Of a stretch of 64,000 bases of DNA, positions 33,597 to 45,464 are shown one piece after another. The DNA is taken from the NCBI GenBank assembly GCA_037042915.1, contig CM073197.1:3782001-3846000 (forward strand). The letters are read 5' to 3'. Position numbers and translations under genes: made by a program. The notes under the pieces were generated by a model, which saw only the letters and a list, made by a program, of their open reading frames with translations, did not search any database and was not told the origin of the DNA. Positions within the stretch are counted from its first letter, which is position 1. Every line of letters begins with the position of its first letter. The stretch is from Auricularia sp. M13. Its lineage: Eukaryota > Basidiomycota > Agaricomycetes > Auriculariales > Auriculariaceae.

Positions 33597-33597
33597 G
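33594..33597. promoter_or_regulatory. overlapping divergent start codons (CATG)
   Basis: CATG supplies the ATG of the minus-strand membrane protein (33596-33594) and the first ATG of DPH7 (33595-33597). There is therefore no intergenic promoter under these models. DPH7 could instead start at the in-frame ATG at 33640. Confidence 0.55.
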
Positions 33598-34829
33598 GTG
33601 GGCAGCGGAGGATCGTCGAACGGTTCAACGTCCGCTGCGATGAATTCTCAGGCTGCCAGCGCTACGTTTGATACAGTCTGGCCCGCAGACACGGTCGAAT
33701 TTCTGCCGGGCCACGATGACCTACTGGTCGTTGGCACCTATCTGCTGAGGGAGGCCACGGCCAGCACGTCCATGTCACGTGTCGGCGAGCTCATGCTCCT
33801 CAATGATCAGCTGTGAGCACAACGGTCACATCCAGTCTCGCAATCATCAATTCGCATAGAACAGTTCTGCAACGATTCGAGCTGGGCGCGGTCCTCGATG
33901 TGAAATGGTCAATCGGACGCCAGCGCTTAGCCACGCATTCGAATTGACGGAATCGCAGGCGCAATCGCGATTCCCTAGCAGCAGCAGCCACAGCGGACGG
34001 GACGGTCGCGTTCTTCGAATACGCCGACAACAAGCTAGCTCGTCTGGAAGATATAAACGTATCCGGTGAATCGGATGACGTCCTGTGTCTGGCGGTCGGG
34101 TGGTCGACGGACGGCCGATTAGCAACCTCCCAGTCGGACGGAAGCCTATGCATCGTAGATGTCCAGATTTCCTCAATCTCCGCGTCCTGGATTGCCTGTG
34201 GAAATGAAGCATGGGCTGTGGCATGGGATACTTTCAATCCTCACCTCCTTTATTCCGGTAAGCGTCCGTGTATTGCTCCTCGAGGACAACCCACTGAGAC
34301 AGGTACACAGGCGGGGACGACTGCATGTGGAACATCTGGGATGTCAGGGATATTCAGGATCCTGCATTCAGGAGTAAACGGTTAGCGCCATTCGCGTAGA
34401 GGTATGCGATTCGCTCACTCTGTGTCTGGAAGACGCGACGCAGGCATCACGACGTTCGCCCCGAGCCCGCATAGAGAGCATATCCTGGCGATCGGGAGCT
34501 ACGACAGCACGCTCCAGCTCTTCGACATACGGTCTCCACGCGTAATGCTCAGCAGCGTAGATGTCGGTGGCGGCGTGTGGCGCGCAAAGTGGCACCCGGC
34601 ATCCTCCCGCAAAGACGATATCCTTGTGGCGTGCATGCACGATGGCTTCAAAGTCGTGCGTCTTCCGGTAGCCGGGGCAGAAGTAGAAGCCGTACAGAGA
34701 TTCGACGATCACGCGAGTCTCGCGTACGGAGTCGACTGGGCGCGTGGCGAAGGTGGCGAAAGTCCCGGAAGGACGCGCGTGGCAAGCTGCTCGTTCTACG
34801 ACCATACACTCAAGATCTGGGAGGCATAG
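33595..34829 (+). CDS. DPH7: diphthamide biosynthesis protein 7 (WD40 methylesterase)
   Basis: WD40 protein that removes the methyl ester from diphthine during diphthamide formation on elongation factor 2. From the start: FDTVWPADTVEFLPG and LLVVGTYLLRE (family N-terminus), VLDVKW, ATADGTVAFFEY, GNEAWAVAWDTFNPHLLYSG, GGDDCMWNIWDVR, the highly conserved SPHREHILAIGSYDSTL, VGGGVWRAKWHP, ILVACMHDGFKV and the terminal SCSFYDHTLKIWEA. Six exons join in frame with short introns, the first ending at about 33812. The start could be 33595 or 33640 (MNSQAASATFDT); conservation begins after both. It diverges from the membrane-protein gene with overlapping start codons. Confidence 0.9.
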
Positions 34830-35548
34830 TGCGCTGTGAAAATGCGGCATTGGCTCGAGAATTGCTGGCGGACTGGAGTGCTGTATGTCGCTTGACCGCC
34901 GGTTAGAATTATTGCTCAACAAACCTTGCTTCATGGGACAGTGTCAGACGCTACCCTGGTGCGATGCGTTCAACTGAGACGCGGAAGATGAAAAAGCGCG
35001 TGCGCTGCTGTCCACAATTCGGCTGGCCTGAGCATCCGCTGCCGTCGTGCACCAGTCATTCGGAACAGGGCCAGACACCTCGGAAACGAGGTGCTCAGCT
35101 ATTAGAGAACCAGCCGTTGAGTCATGTTGTGTCGACGGTCGCAAGTGAGGGCGGGTGCTTATTGTTCTGCTGTGGTGGGATGGTCGGCACCAGCGAGCAC
35201 ATCCGACGAGAGGTCCCCACAACGCGGAACGACATACAGCGTGGACTCATCCGATCTCGGTGAGCAAGCTGGATTCTCAGAGCGACTGAACGCTGAGTAT
35301 TTTGTAGAAGTCCGGACGCTGCGCGGTTCGCCCGGTCTTGCCTGAGCACGGGCCGGGCGGCAGGTATCTTGCTGCGAGGTCGGACTTGCTGATCCTGGCG
35401 CCGATATGGGAAACTGGATATGCGGCACATAAATAAGCGAGGGTGGTCAGGCGGGGTTTTACTTCCGGCTTTACCTCTCCTCTTGACCCCGACACTCAAC
35501 CCACCACGTAACAACCTCAACTACCCCAACTCTTCCTTAGCCAGCACT
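34830..35548. other. intergenic region upstream of an unrecognised gene
   Basis: No gene is supported. A TATA-like CATAAATAA at 35428-35436 and the C-rich leader after about 35460 fit the promoter of the gene starting at 35549. Confidence 0.5.
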
Positions 35549-36210
35549 ATGACCTCTCAGCCTCAAACGGTATGTTCGGGACGTCGCCCATGCTCTTTGC
35601 ACTCGTCCTGACTTCATTAAAGCAGCCTGCTCTCTCCAGCCCGATCGCGGGCAACGAGGATAGATCGCGGGGCGCCAGATATCAGCGCCCAATTCCCACG
35701 ATTCCCATTAGCCTGGAGGCGTATAAACCTGCCATCGTGGATGGCAGATTCGCCCTGGTACCCACCAGGTTCCGAAAGCCTTCCTTCATGCAAGGCCCGC
35801 CGCTACATCAACTCCCCAAACCCGCCTGGAGCGACGACCCTTGCGCATCCCTGGAAAGCGACACAATATCCCCGACCAGCACAACATCCTCACGGACATT
35901 GGTACATCCCGACGCCCCCCAACCCGCGATGGCAGTCAAGGGCAAGGGCAAGCGCCGCCGAGGCCGCAGGGCGCGAAACCGTGAAGCGGCGCCCCCCTCT
36001 GGGGAGGCGGTGAGTAGTACAGGACCATTCCGTTACAGCCAAATCCTGACCACGCCGTTCAGCACACGTAGCGCCCCTCCCCCATCGCTCGGTGACGCCA
36101 AACGTGGTGTCACCGAGCGATCCCCCATCGTGGGCGGAATTGACGCCCGCCCCGATGCCGCCGCCGCCGCCAGCCATCATCGCAGTATCGTCATGGAGGA
36201 GGAGAGATAG
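35549..36210 (+). CDS. unrecognised basic, proline-rich protein
   Basis: Two exons, 35549-35569 (MTSQPQT) and 35623-36210, give 202 residues; the 53-nt intron has GTATGT and AAAG borders and phase 0. The protein is disordered in appearance: a region with RPIPTIPISLEAYKP and RFALVPTRFRKPSF, a basic patch KGKGKRRRGRRARN near the middle that could be a nuclear localisation signal, and an Ala/His-rich tail. A TATA-like motif lies about 115 nt upstream and the leader is C-rich. No family is recognised. Its size, two-exon structure with a tiny lead exon and TATA promoter recall the small genes at 42.9, 44.0 and 54.3 kb, without sequence similarity that I can see. Confidence 0.6.
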
Positions 36211-36451
36211 TACCTAAGACGTAGGACGCCGAAGCGCGTCGCCCCGCTGAGCTCTAGACCTCTGCACGAATGGAGTGAAACGACACTCGCAGGGGCAGAG
36301 CTCGGTGAGTGAGATTGTAACGACGATACTGCGAACATTCCCGGGTCTCGTTCTTTTATCTGTACAAGATATCGATTCATCATCGACTGTTCCCCTTCCT
36401 CTTCCACACTCCCCGGTCTTGTTCCCCTACACCTAACACGACTCTCCAAGC

Positions 36452-39400
36452 ATGACCCCGCGCTCTCGTGATTACTTTAGCGAACGCTGCCCCTTATTCC
36501 CCGATGTCTCGAGCAATGTACTCGTATCGCCACATACACGGTGCGGCGTTGACTTCATTTCTGTGCGACGCCCAATCTCAGATCTGCCTATTAGCGCCTT
36601 GCCGGACTTCCAAACGTGCTTCCGTGTGGACTATGTCTTGCCGGCCGCAGAATCCGTAGCACTACCAACAGGCGCTGTACCAACATTCCTCGATATCGTC
36701 AAGGACTCTGCGTCATCCCTTGGCGTATCTTCTGGAGACAGCTGTGCTCCGACTGCTTCAAGAGCGTTGCCCGCAGTCATGACTGCTCGTTTGCCCACGG
36801 TTCGCGTGCGAATCGTCGACATAGATTCGTGCATGGCTGCCCCAGGCTTCTTGGATAACAACGAAATACGACGCGTACCGATTGTGCGCGTTTTTGGCTC
36901 AACGGAAGACGGCATTGCGACATGTGTGCATTTGCACCAGCTCTACCCGTATTTCTTCGTGTCCTATGAAGGAGATACCGGTCCAACAGCAGGTGCGTGT
37001 ACTGACAGGTAAATTAGAGTTTCTCGCTCATGCCAACTATTGCCCAGTCCAGGACTATATCCGTAACCTTCGCCGTGGAATCAACCATGCCCTGGCCTTG
37101 TCCATGAAGCTACCTCCAAACTCGCACAAGGCGTACTTTGTGAAGAAGATAATCCTTGTCAAAGGCATCGACTTCTACGGCTTTCATTATGGATACAGTC
37201 CATTCCTGAAGATCTATCTTTACGACCCTCGCTCATGACGCGTTGCGTGACCGTCATGCGCACAGGCTCTATCATGAACACCCGTTTCACCATCTACGAA
37301 AGCCACCATGCCTTCAAGGACCAGGTCATGTGCGATTTCGCGCTCTATGGCTGCAACTGGCTCGACCTTGACGCCGTCTTCGTGCGCGGTGATTGCATGC
37401 AAGATACTAGCTGGGGCGTCTCTTCATATCCGCCGCAAACCCGCATGCCTCTCGAGCTTGACGCCTGCGCGCACCAGATCCTGAACCGGCTCGTCGTTCC
37501 CGCTCGCCATCTTCACGATGAGCTCCGTATTCCTGCTGCCCCACCATCGCCGGATCCACTCGTGAGTAGCGTGCGCGAGCTGTGGGAAGACGAGCGGCGC
37601 CGTCGGATTGAAAAGGGCCTACCGCCATCTCCGGAAATGCCACAAGTACTTAGCCAAGGATCTCGCGGGGCGGGTGGTGCCTGGGAGAGCTTAGAGCGGA
37701 TGCGCGGCCTTCTTCGAGCGCGGATCGAGCGCGAGGCTTCCTGGCAGGCTCCTCAGCCGCAAGTGTGGGAGCACTACGTACCCACTACGTTCGAAAGCGT
37801 CGACGCCCTTTGGGACACTGACCATCAAACTTGGACTCGCCCGCCGCCGCCAAAGATGGACGCACCCCCCGAGCCGGCCCAGCATGATCAACGCAAAAAT
37901 GACGCACCTGAGGATGCATTTGCCATCGACGAAAGCATCATCCTTAGCCAGGCTTTCGACGACGGGCTGCTGCAGGAGGAGCTTAATGCTCTCGGACGTG
38001 AAGAGCCCGACTTCACAGAAGATGAGCCGCCTTTTGACCTAGATGACATTGCTCCACCAGAAGAGCTACATCCATTCAACGTACCACGTACTCCTTCAAA
38101 GCGCGGGTTGCGGTCGGCTACGTAAGTGTATCGAGCTAAATATGCCGACTACTGATCCAACGCAGGCCCTCATTTTCTCCAAGCAAGTTATCTGTCGTCG
38201 CAAGCTCGGCTCAGTCCTTAGCACAGGCTGAAGGAGCACAGTCCCCGCGGTCGACGCAGGCGATCTATGCCCCATCGGAGCTCTATGCGGACTTTTCGCA
38301 CACATTGCATACGAAGGATGTTCTGAGCCAACCGTCCGACTCATCCAGCCGTTCGTCCAGCCAGCGCCCACGTAAACGACGACGTCTTGACTCTACCATT
38401 GATGCACTGGGATTCGATTCCGCGCCATCGTCGCAACAGAATGTACCTGCGTTCGAAGGCAATTCCTTCGTGTTCGCCGAGCCGGCGCCTACACGGGCAT
38501 CACTTCTTTCGTCGCTGGACGAGCACCAGATTCGACACACGCTATATGCCGATCCTTTCTACTCAAACCCATCGGACGCGCCAACGCGTATCTCCGAATA
38601 TGCCGGACGCCAGTTTGACCTACGTTCCGGCATTGAGGAGTGGGACGACGGCATTGTCTGGCGCAACCGCTTCTTCAGCCTCCGCGCAAAGCATGTTGCT
38701 GGCTGGGAATACGCGGGTAGGGCTGTACCTACGCTGGGTGAAATTAGACGATGGCTCGAGAAGCAGGCGGACAATGGCGGGTTGCCTTCCTTACCATCGA
38801 CACAGCCGATGGCGCATTCGCAAGTATGTGGATGCCTCTTCGTCATATTGACTATTGACCCTTCACTATGAAGATAGAAGGCCCGACACAGAAGATCGAC
38901 TCCCAGCCAATGGGCCCAGGAGGCGTACGCGATAGCAGTCATATGTCAGTCCTCGCTTTGGAGGCTTTTGGTACGAACTTGTCTTCTTGACGTTTGACGG
39001 CGTATATTAAAGTTTTTGACAGCGTTATCGCAAGGCGATAAGCAGCCGGACCCACTCAAGGACGCAGTAAGCGCGGTCTTCTACGCATTTTGCCCTTCCA
39101 CCCTTGGATCGTTCGAGGGCACGTTCGCCCGGCGGCAGGCCTACACCAGGGGAATCATTGCCGTGCGCAGTACCAGCCTCGACCCCAACCGGTTGCGCGA
39201 TCACGGCCTGGAGGTCGTCGAGGATGAGCTTGGCTTGCTGAACCGTGTCATCAATCTCGTGATGGACTTCGACCCGGATATCGTCGCAGGGTGGGATGTG
39301 CAGACCGCGTCCTGGGGCTACCTTCACGCGAGAGCGAATACTTACCGTAGGAACATTCAATTTCTTGCGACTGGTCGGTGCTCACGCCAATGGCAGCGCT

Positions 39401-42021
39401 GAATCTTCTTGAACTATGCGGACGGGCTGAACATGCGTCAGGGCGGCAAGGTAGCGACAACTACAATGCCACGCATACCTCCATCATCCGCGTTGTTGGG
39501 CGACACGTTCTCAACGTTTGGCGGATCATGCGCGTAGACATGGCGCTCAGCAGCTACAGCTTCGAAAATGTTGCCTTTCATGTCCTTAAGCGAAGGTATG
39601 TCTCCTGTTTTCCTTGCTGCCTCACTGATGAACGCATCCTCGCTCAGAATGCCCCACTATTCGGCACAGACTTTGACCGAGTGGATGACCAGTGATCTTC
39701 CTTTGCATAATTCGCGTGCGCTCGCCTACTTCGCTGACCGCACTGCTTGCGTATTGGACATCCTGGACGAGACGGAGACCATTACCAAACATGCGTAAGT
39801 GTCTTTCATTGCTCGTAGCGCCCCTGCTGAAGACTTGACAGGGAATCTGCCCGCGTTTTCGGCATTGACTTCTTCTCGTCTATAAGTCGCGGCTCACAGT
39901 ATAAGGTGGAATCCTTTCTGTTTCGGATCGGTAAACCAGAAAGCTTTGTCCTGATGTCTCCCAGTCGCGAAGATGTATGTCTATTCCCAGCCTGTTCATG
40001 TGGGCAAATAAGCTGATGCTTTTTGTTCAGGTCGGTCGTCAGAATGCCATATACGCGACACCGTTGATTCTGGAACCGTTCGCAGCCTTCTACTCGTCCC
40101 CCTTGGTCGTTCTGGACTTTCAGTCCCTCTACCCGTCCATTATGATTGCGTACAACTACTGCTACTCTACGTGCCTCGGTCGCGTGGAGCAACAGAATGG
40201 CCATTGGAAGCTTGGCGTGCTCCCAGATTTTGAGCTACCAGAAGGCCTCTTGGGCAAACTCAAGGATCATGTCAACAGTACGTTTGTATAACAAGCTGTA
40301 CGCGGCCCTCATTCGATCTGCAGTCGCGCCCAATGGCATTGTCTATGCAAAGCAAGAAGTTCGCCGAGGATTGTTGGGGCGCATGTTGCAGGAGCTTCTG
40401 GACACGCGCATCATGGTCAAGCAAGCTATGAAGTCTGCTAAAGGAGATAAGGTGCGTTCTGCTCGCGCTTTTTGAGCGAGACGTCTGAGTTAAATATGTA
40501 CTGTCAGGGCTTGTATCGCACCTTGGATGCCCGCCAGCTCAGTCTCAAGTTTATCTGCAATGTCACCTACGGATATACAAGCGCAACATTCTCTGGGCGT
40601 ATGCCGGCGGTTGAAATCGCGGATAGCATCGTTCAGAGTGGACGGGAGACCCTGAACCAGGTTGGTGAACACGTTCTGTACTCGTGCAATTCTGAGCTCT
40701 TATAGGCGATCCGCACCATTCAAACCACGAGTAAATGGGGCGCGACAGTCGTGTACGGCGACACCGACTCTCTTTTTATCTATCTGCCAGGTCGGACGAA
40801 GGAGCAGGCCTTCCGAATAGGACATGACATTGCAGACACAATAACAGCCATGAATCCTGACCCAATCAAGTTGAAATTTGAGAAGGTAATCTCGCCAGTT
40901 CACTTGTGACATATTCTATGCTGATGCCATGTGTAGGTTTATCTTCCTTCTATCCTGATGACAAAGAAACGTTACGTGGGATTCAAGTACGAGCACCCCG
41001 ACGAACTTGAACCTGGCTTTGACGCCAAAGGCATCGAGACCGTCCGTCGCGATACCACACCTGCCACTCAGAAAATGTTGGAGACTGCCATCAAGTGCGT
41101 TATTGCCTCGGGACGTTAAACTATTGCTAACGTCGCCTAGAATGTTGTTTCGGACACAAGATTTGAGCGCGATCAAGAGCTACTGCGTACGCAGCTGGTA
41201 TAAGATCCTCGAGCGGCGTGTTCAGCTTCAAGACTTTGTCTTTGCCAAGGAGGTTCGGATGGGAACTTATAGGTATTATCAGTAAGTTCGCCTGCTCTAA
41301 CTGACACACCTCCAGTGTCGACGGTCCTCCCCCTCCTGGCGTTGTCGTAGCTGCTCGACAGCAGCTGGAAGATCCGAATAACGAGGTCCAATACGCAGAC
41401 AGAGTCAAATACATCATACCGCAACGCAATACGGTAAACGAGCGTCTAGTCAACCGCGCCGTCTCGCCGCACGAGTTTCTCCGGCTTGGGCTTGACTTGG
41501 ACGCCGAATACTACATTGAGCGGATGCTCATACCACCGTTGAGTCGTGTGTTCAGCTTGGTTGGTGTTGACATCAAGCAATGGTACACGGAAATGGCCAA
41601 ACCGCAGCGGGCTAGACGGAAAGAATTGCGCGACGGCACTGCTAAATCGAAGATAGACGCCCACTTCAAGAGCGCGCAATGTATAATCTGCCGTGCGACC
41701 GGTTTGTTAACCCACGGTGTGTCTGCCCGAGCAGTTAAAGATGAACCTAACTTCCTTCTAGGTATCTGCCAAGACTGCCTAGACGCGCCCTCTACTAGCA
41801 TCTATCACCTGGAGCGGCGCATTCGTGCGCGTGAAAAGAAGCAAACGGGCGCGCAGCTCGTGTGTGCAACATGCTCCGGCTCGGTGCCAAGCGAGGACAT
41901 CAAGTGCGACTCCCTGGATTGCGATTGGTTTTTTGAACGCCGGAAGATTGCAGACGAAGCCGCGTATCTTCAAGACCTGAAGCAGGCTATAAATTTCATG
42001 GTCCACGCTCGGAGAATATGA
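36452..42021 (+). CDS. REV3: DNA polymerase zeta catalytic subunit, with apparent frameshift
   Basis: B-family polymerase for translesion synthesis. The conserved N-terminus begins at the in-frame ATG 36779 (VRVRIVDIDSCMA), though the frame opens at 36452 behind a pyrimidine-rich leader. Landmarks: VPIVRVFG, LYPYFFVSYEG, QDYIRNLRRGINHAL, IYLYDPR, GSIMNTRF, a variable acidic middle, KDAVSAVFYAF, DPDIVAGWDV with SWGYLHARA (inactive exonuclease-like part), motif A DFQSLYPSIM, motif B KFICNVTYGYTSA, motif C YGDTDSLFI, LTKKRYVGFKYE-like MTKKRYVGFKYE, and two C-terminal zinc clusters (CIICRATG with CQDC; CATC with CDSLDC) for metal and Fe-S binding. Around 37233-37235 the frame breaks by one base between IYLYDPR and MTRC. 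Around ten introns, all short, are needed. Confidence 0.9.
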
Positions 42022-42299
42022 CGATCGAATTCCAGAAAGAGCGGCATCTTAAGCTGACTCGAGGTTCTGACATCGCTGGCCATACGAACATACTACAATA
42101 AGCACCCCTGCTATTCTTTCTCTTTGTATCATCGAGTATGTATCCATATCAATTAGGTGTATTTGTGATTGTCTCCATTATAACACTTCGAGTTGCTAGT
42201 ACTAAATATGACAATAAATATTTGTGATACAGCATGCCAGGACTTTCCATTATGCGCATGTGCATGTTTTCATGCAGCCAGAGGAGAGCACTCGTCACG
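42022..42299. other. REV3 3' flank
   Basis: An A/T-rich stretch between the converging 3' ends of REV3 and the small minus-strand gene, with no supported gene. Confidence 0.5.
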
Positions 42300-42938
42300 C
42301 TACAACCACTTGAAGGCAGCCTCAGCCACATCCTCCAGATCCACATCCTCAAGACGAAGAGATGGCATGGTCTCTTCAATGAGACACTCATCCTTCCCGC
42401 ACACGGCCTTGAGGCTGGAGACCGATTCGCATGGGTAGTACGCATAAAACGCATCCTCGTCGAGGTCGCTGAGCGTGGAACTGTTGTCGCGGTCGAGGAT
42501 CAGCGGTGGAGTCTCGCCGTCCGAGTCCGTCACGGCATTCACGCTGGACGCGATCGATGGAACGGGGCTGAACGAGCGCACAGACTCAGCGGGCTCGCTT
42601 GGCTGGATGAGGTGGAAGTCCGCAGAGTCGTTGTCCTCCAGCACAGGATATTCAATAATCGTGTGATCCAAGGAGCTCGAGTAACGATGTGCGGCATTGC
42701 AGGACCTTCCGGTCAACAAAACGGATAGGGCGTCGGAATCGTCTGCTTCCAAATTGCAGTGGACGAACAGGGAGGCTCCAGAGTCGTTCCTGAGGTGCAT
42801 CGCCTAAAGTGACCGTAAGCACTTATCCAACGGAAGCAGGAATGGGATGAGACTTACGCAGCGAGTCCTCAGAAGACTTTTGGCGCGTGTCACAAGGCGC
42901 GCAACGCTGGAGAAGCTGAGGATAGAGGATGACGGCAT
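42300..42938 (-). CDS. unrecognised acidic small protein
   Basis: Two exons, 42938-42858 and 42803-42300, give 194 residues; the 54-nt intron has GTAAGT and TTTAG borders at phase 0. The N-terminus (MPSSSILSFSSVARLVTRAK) is basic and Ser-rich and could be a targeting sequence. The remainder is acidic and Ser/Asp-rich with repeated Asp-Asp and Leu-Glu-Asp pairs and a C-terminal DLEDVAEAAFKWL helix. A TATAAAA box lies about 110 nt upstream on the minus strand. I do not recognise the family. Confidence 0.6.
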
Positions 42939-43045
42939 GTTTGGGATATGAGTCGGAGGTGAGAGGTGAATTCGAAGCTGCGAGCCTGCGAAGCGGCTTG
43001 GTGTTGTAGTAGTTGATAGTGAAGGTAGGTGTGGTGGTAGGGGAG

Positions 43046-43052
43046 TTTTATA
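43046..43052 (-). promoter_or_regulatory. TATA box of the 42.9-kb gene
   Basis: TATAAAA on the minus strand, about 110 nt upstream of the ATG at 42938. Confidence 0.5.
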
Positions 43053-43882
43053 CGCATTCTCATCCTGGTTCAGACCGAAATCTGTTTCGTCGGTACGCAA
43101 ACTTCCGCAAGATGGTTATGATCGAACTGGAAATGGGACGGAAGGTGGAACAGCAGTCAGAAGGTAAACTGACCGCATTACCGTCTTTGTGAAGCTTTGC
43201 AGAACTCAAGCTTTGCAGAATTGATACGGACTGCCTGACTCGTGGTACCAGGAGGGCTGCATCGATGCTGGGAAGTTCCCTGAGTTGAATTGGCTGGAGA
43301 CTTGATTACGAGGTTTCCAATACAACATGGAATACAGCAGATGCTGCAATAACTGTCATATGGCATTTTCGTGCCTACTCAAGTCGGTCTCGGCTGTTTG
43401 TATCGGAGCTCGAAAGCGCGTTTCTTCTTGGCCTCTTGAAGTTTGAACTCCCGCTTTGCAACTTGTATCACGCTGGGTCTGCTGGGTTACAAGAAGACTC
43501 CAGAAAGCAGATAACAATGCTCCCAAACGCAACTTGATACTGCGTACTATCAAAAATGGCTCTGGCTACCAGTACTCGACTAGATGCTCAACGACCCCAA
43601 GTGCAAAGAGTACCACAGTCCTTGACATCGATACCTATGTCTACCACTGGCGTCCTGGTACTCTGGAAAGAGCTGGGCCTTGACTTGCTCTCAAAATCGA
43701 TTCCCTATAGTTCAACGGCTGGGGTCGTCCTGGGTATGGCCGTCACTTGCTGGCATTTGGCTGGTTTGATCGAGTTTGCATGCAGAGCCCGATTATTGCA
43801 GTCTTGACTGGGATATGTCTCGGAGTGCGCAAACTCCGTGTTGGTCCTGACTTCAACTGGTTCTGATTGCAATACCGCTCGC
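43053..43882. other. divergent intergenic region
   Basis: This lies between two divergently transcribed small genes, each with its own TATA box at the edge. I find no coding sequence with support. Confidence 0.5.
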
Positions 43883-43890
43883 CTTATAAG
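43883..43890 (+). promoter_or_regulatory. TATA-like box of the 44-kb family gene
   Basis: CTTATAAG lies about 100 nt upstream of the ATG at 43985. Its paralogue at 54.3 kb has an equivalent TTTATAAA. Confidence 0.5.
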
Positions 43891-43984
43891 CCTATCCGCC
43901 AGTTCTCTATGCAGAATCACACAAACCGCCTTATATCTTCCACTCACTTCCACACACGCCTTCTCACCCGTCTTCGATTCGACC

Positions 43985-44722
43985 ATGAACCCTATTCTCG
44001 TCGTTCCTCGCCCTCGCGTCCCGAGCGGCAATGGCGGTCGATACCTTCAAAGCGCCGTGCGCCCCATTGCCGATTCTGGCATGCTTTTCGTCCCTGCGCA
44101 GCGCGCAGTGGAACCGGTCAGCTCGATGCGTGCAGTATGTCCTTGCATTGACTCCTCATTGCCATGTCCCTAACCATTGCTTCAGGTCCTTGCCGCTAAG
44201 AACGATGCTAGGCTATCATCCCGCGTGCACTCGCGTCCTCTCCCTCGCCCACCCACCATCTTCTACCACCCCCAGACCGTCGTCCCCCAGTCGGAGTCCA
44301 TGTTCGAAGACGAGGACGCCCTTCCTCCGCCTCCCGTCTTCGTCGCCATGCCGGAGCTGCGCCACCCACGCCCGCAACGTGTTATCAACCGCGCGCAGAT
44401 GGCAGCCGACGCCTTTGAGCACTTCGAGGCGCAGGTCCAGGAGACCGCGCCCACTCCCGCCCCAGGGTCCATCGGGCCGCCGCCGCACCCGATCCCGCGA
44501 AGGTTGCTCAACGTACACACACCCAGCCAGGCCGCCCCGCCTATGACCAACTCTGCGCCGCCGTACCCCATCCCTCGCAGGCGGCTTGACCTGGCAGACT
44601 CGCACAGGCGCGCAGCGACGGTTGTCGCACCCGAAGTCAACCCCGCGCCCCGCCAGGCCCGCCCTCTGCCTCGCCGTCCCGATGAGTACCTCACCGAGGT
44701 CCCTGTGCGCCGCCGGTCCTGA
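43985..44722 (+). CDS. unrecognised proline-rich family protein, member A
   Basis: Two exons, 43985-44134 and 44186-44722, give 228 residues with phase 0 at the single intron. It starts MNPILVVPRPRVPSGNGGR. A conserved core reads PPPPVFVAMPELRHPRP, followed closely by INRAQMAADAFEHFEAQVQ, and a SAPPYPIPRRR motif comes later. The rest is Pro/Arg-rich and appears disordered. The same order of motifs, and a single phase-0 intron at the equivalent place, occurs in the minus-strand gene at 53527-54347, so both belong to one family. There is no signal peptide or transmembrane segment. I do not recognise the family or infer a function. Confidence 0.72.
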
Positions 44723-45464
44723 ACATAGTCCTTCCTTGCTTTCATTATCCTGCTATCACTGTTATCGCATCGCATGTTTACCTTACCCAACTCGCTCTCG
44801 TGTCGCAAGCATATGTTTATATCCTCTTGCTTTGAATATTTGACCTTGCGCTCATCTCCGTAGTTCGTCTTCGCTAGTATACGCACACGGCTATAATCAT
44901 AATGCACTGGAATGCATTCGTCCAAAATGTTCCAAAATCATATGAATGTGTTTGCTGCAACAAGCGTAGTGCGAAGGATTCTGGGACACGCCCTGCTACG
45001 AGACCTGACATGCTTGGAAGCTGCATATGCCGTATGTTTCCTCATGTATAAGCGAGCAGGATGGATGCTGCACAGTCACCAGAGGCGATGTCCTGAGTTC
45101 CACCGGTGCGGGTTAATTAGATCGTCGGCGTAGCAGGTCCAGCTTGCGCCCCGAAATATATTTGTCCACGCAATTTCTCGATGCGCTCTAATCTACTCAG
45201 TAAAGAGAGTCGCGAGTGTTTGAACTGAAATGGATGGAGAGAAGTCCAACTTGCACTTGAACTTGAAGTTCCGATCTGACGGTTAGCTCGCGTCGACCCC
45301 GGGCTCACGACTCTCGACTGTACGGAGCAGTCACTATCATTCCAACCTCTTATATCATTGCCCGGAAGGCTGCTTGACATCGCGAAGTCGATTGACTAGT
45401 CATTGGCGCGTTCGATTGAGCCTGCTGTAAATCCCTGGTCTCAGGCCACCTCCTACTGCCCACC
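44723..45464. other. intergenic region before AP-2 alpha
   Basis: No gene is supported between the family A gene and the AP-2 alpha start. Short frames lack domain or splice support. Confidence 0.5.
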
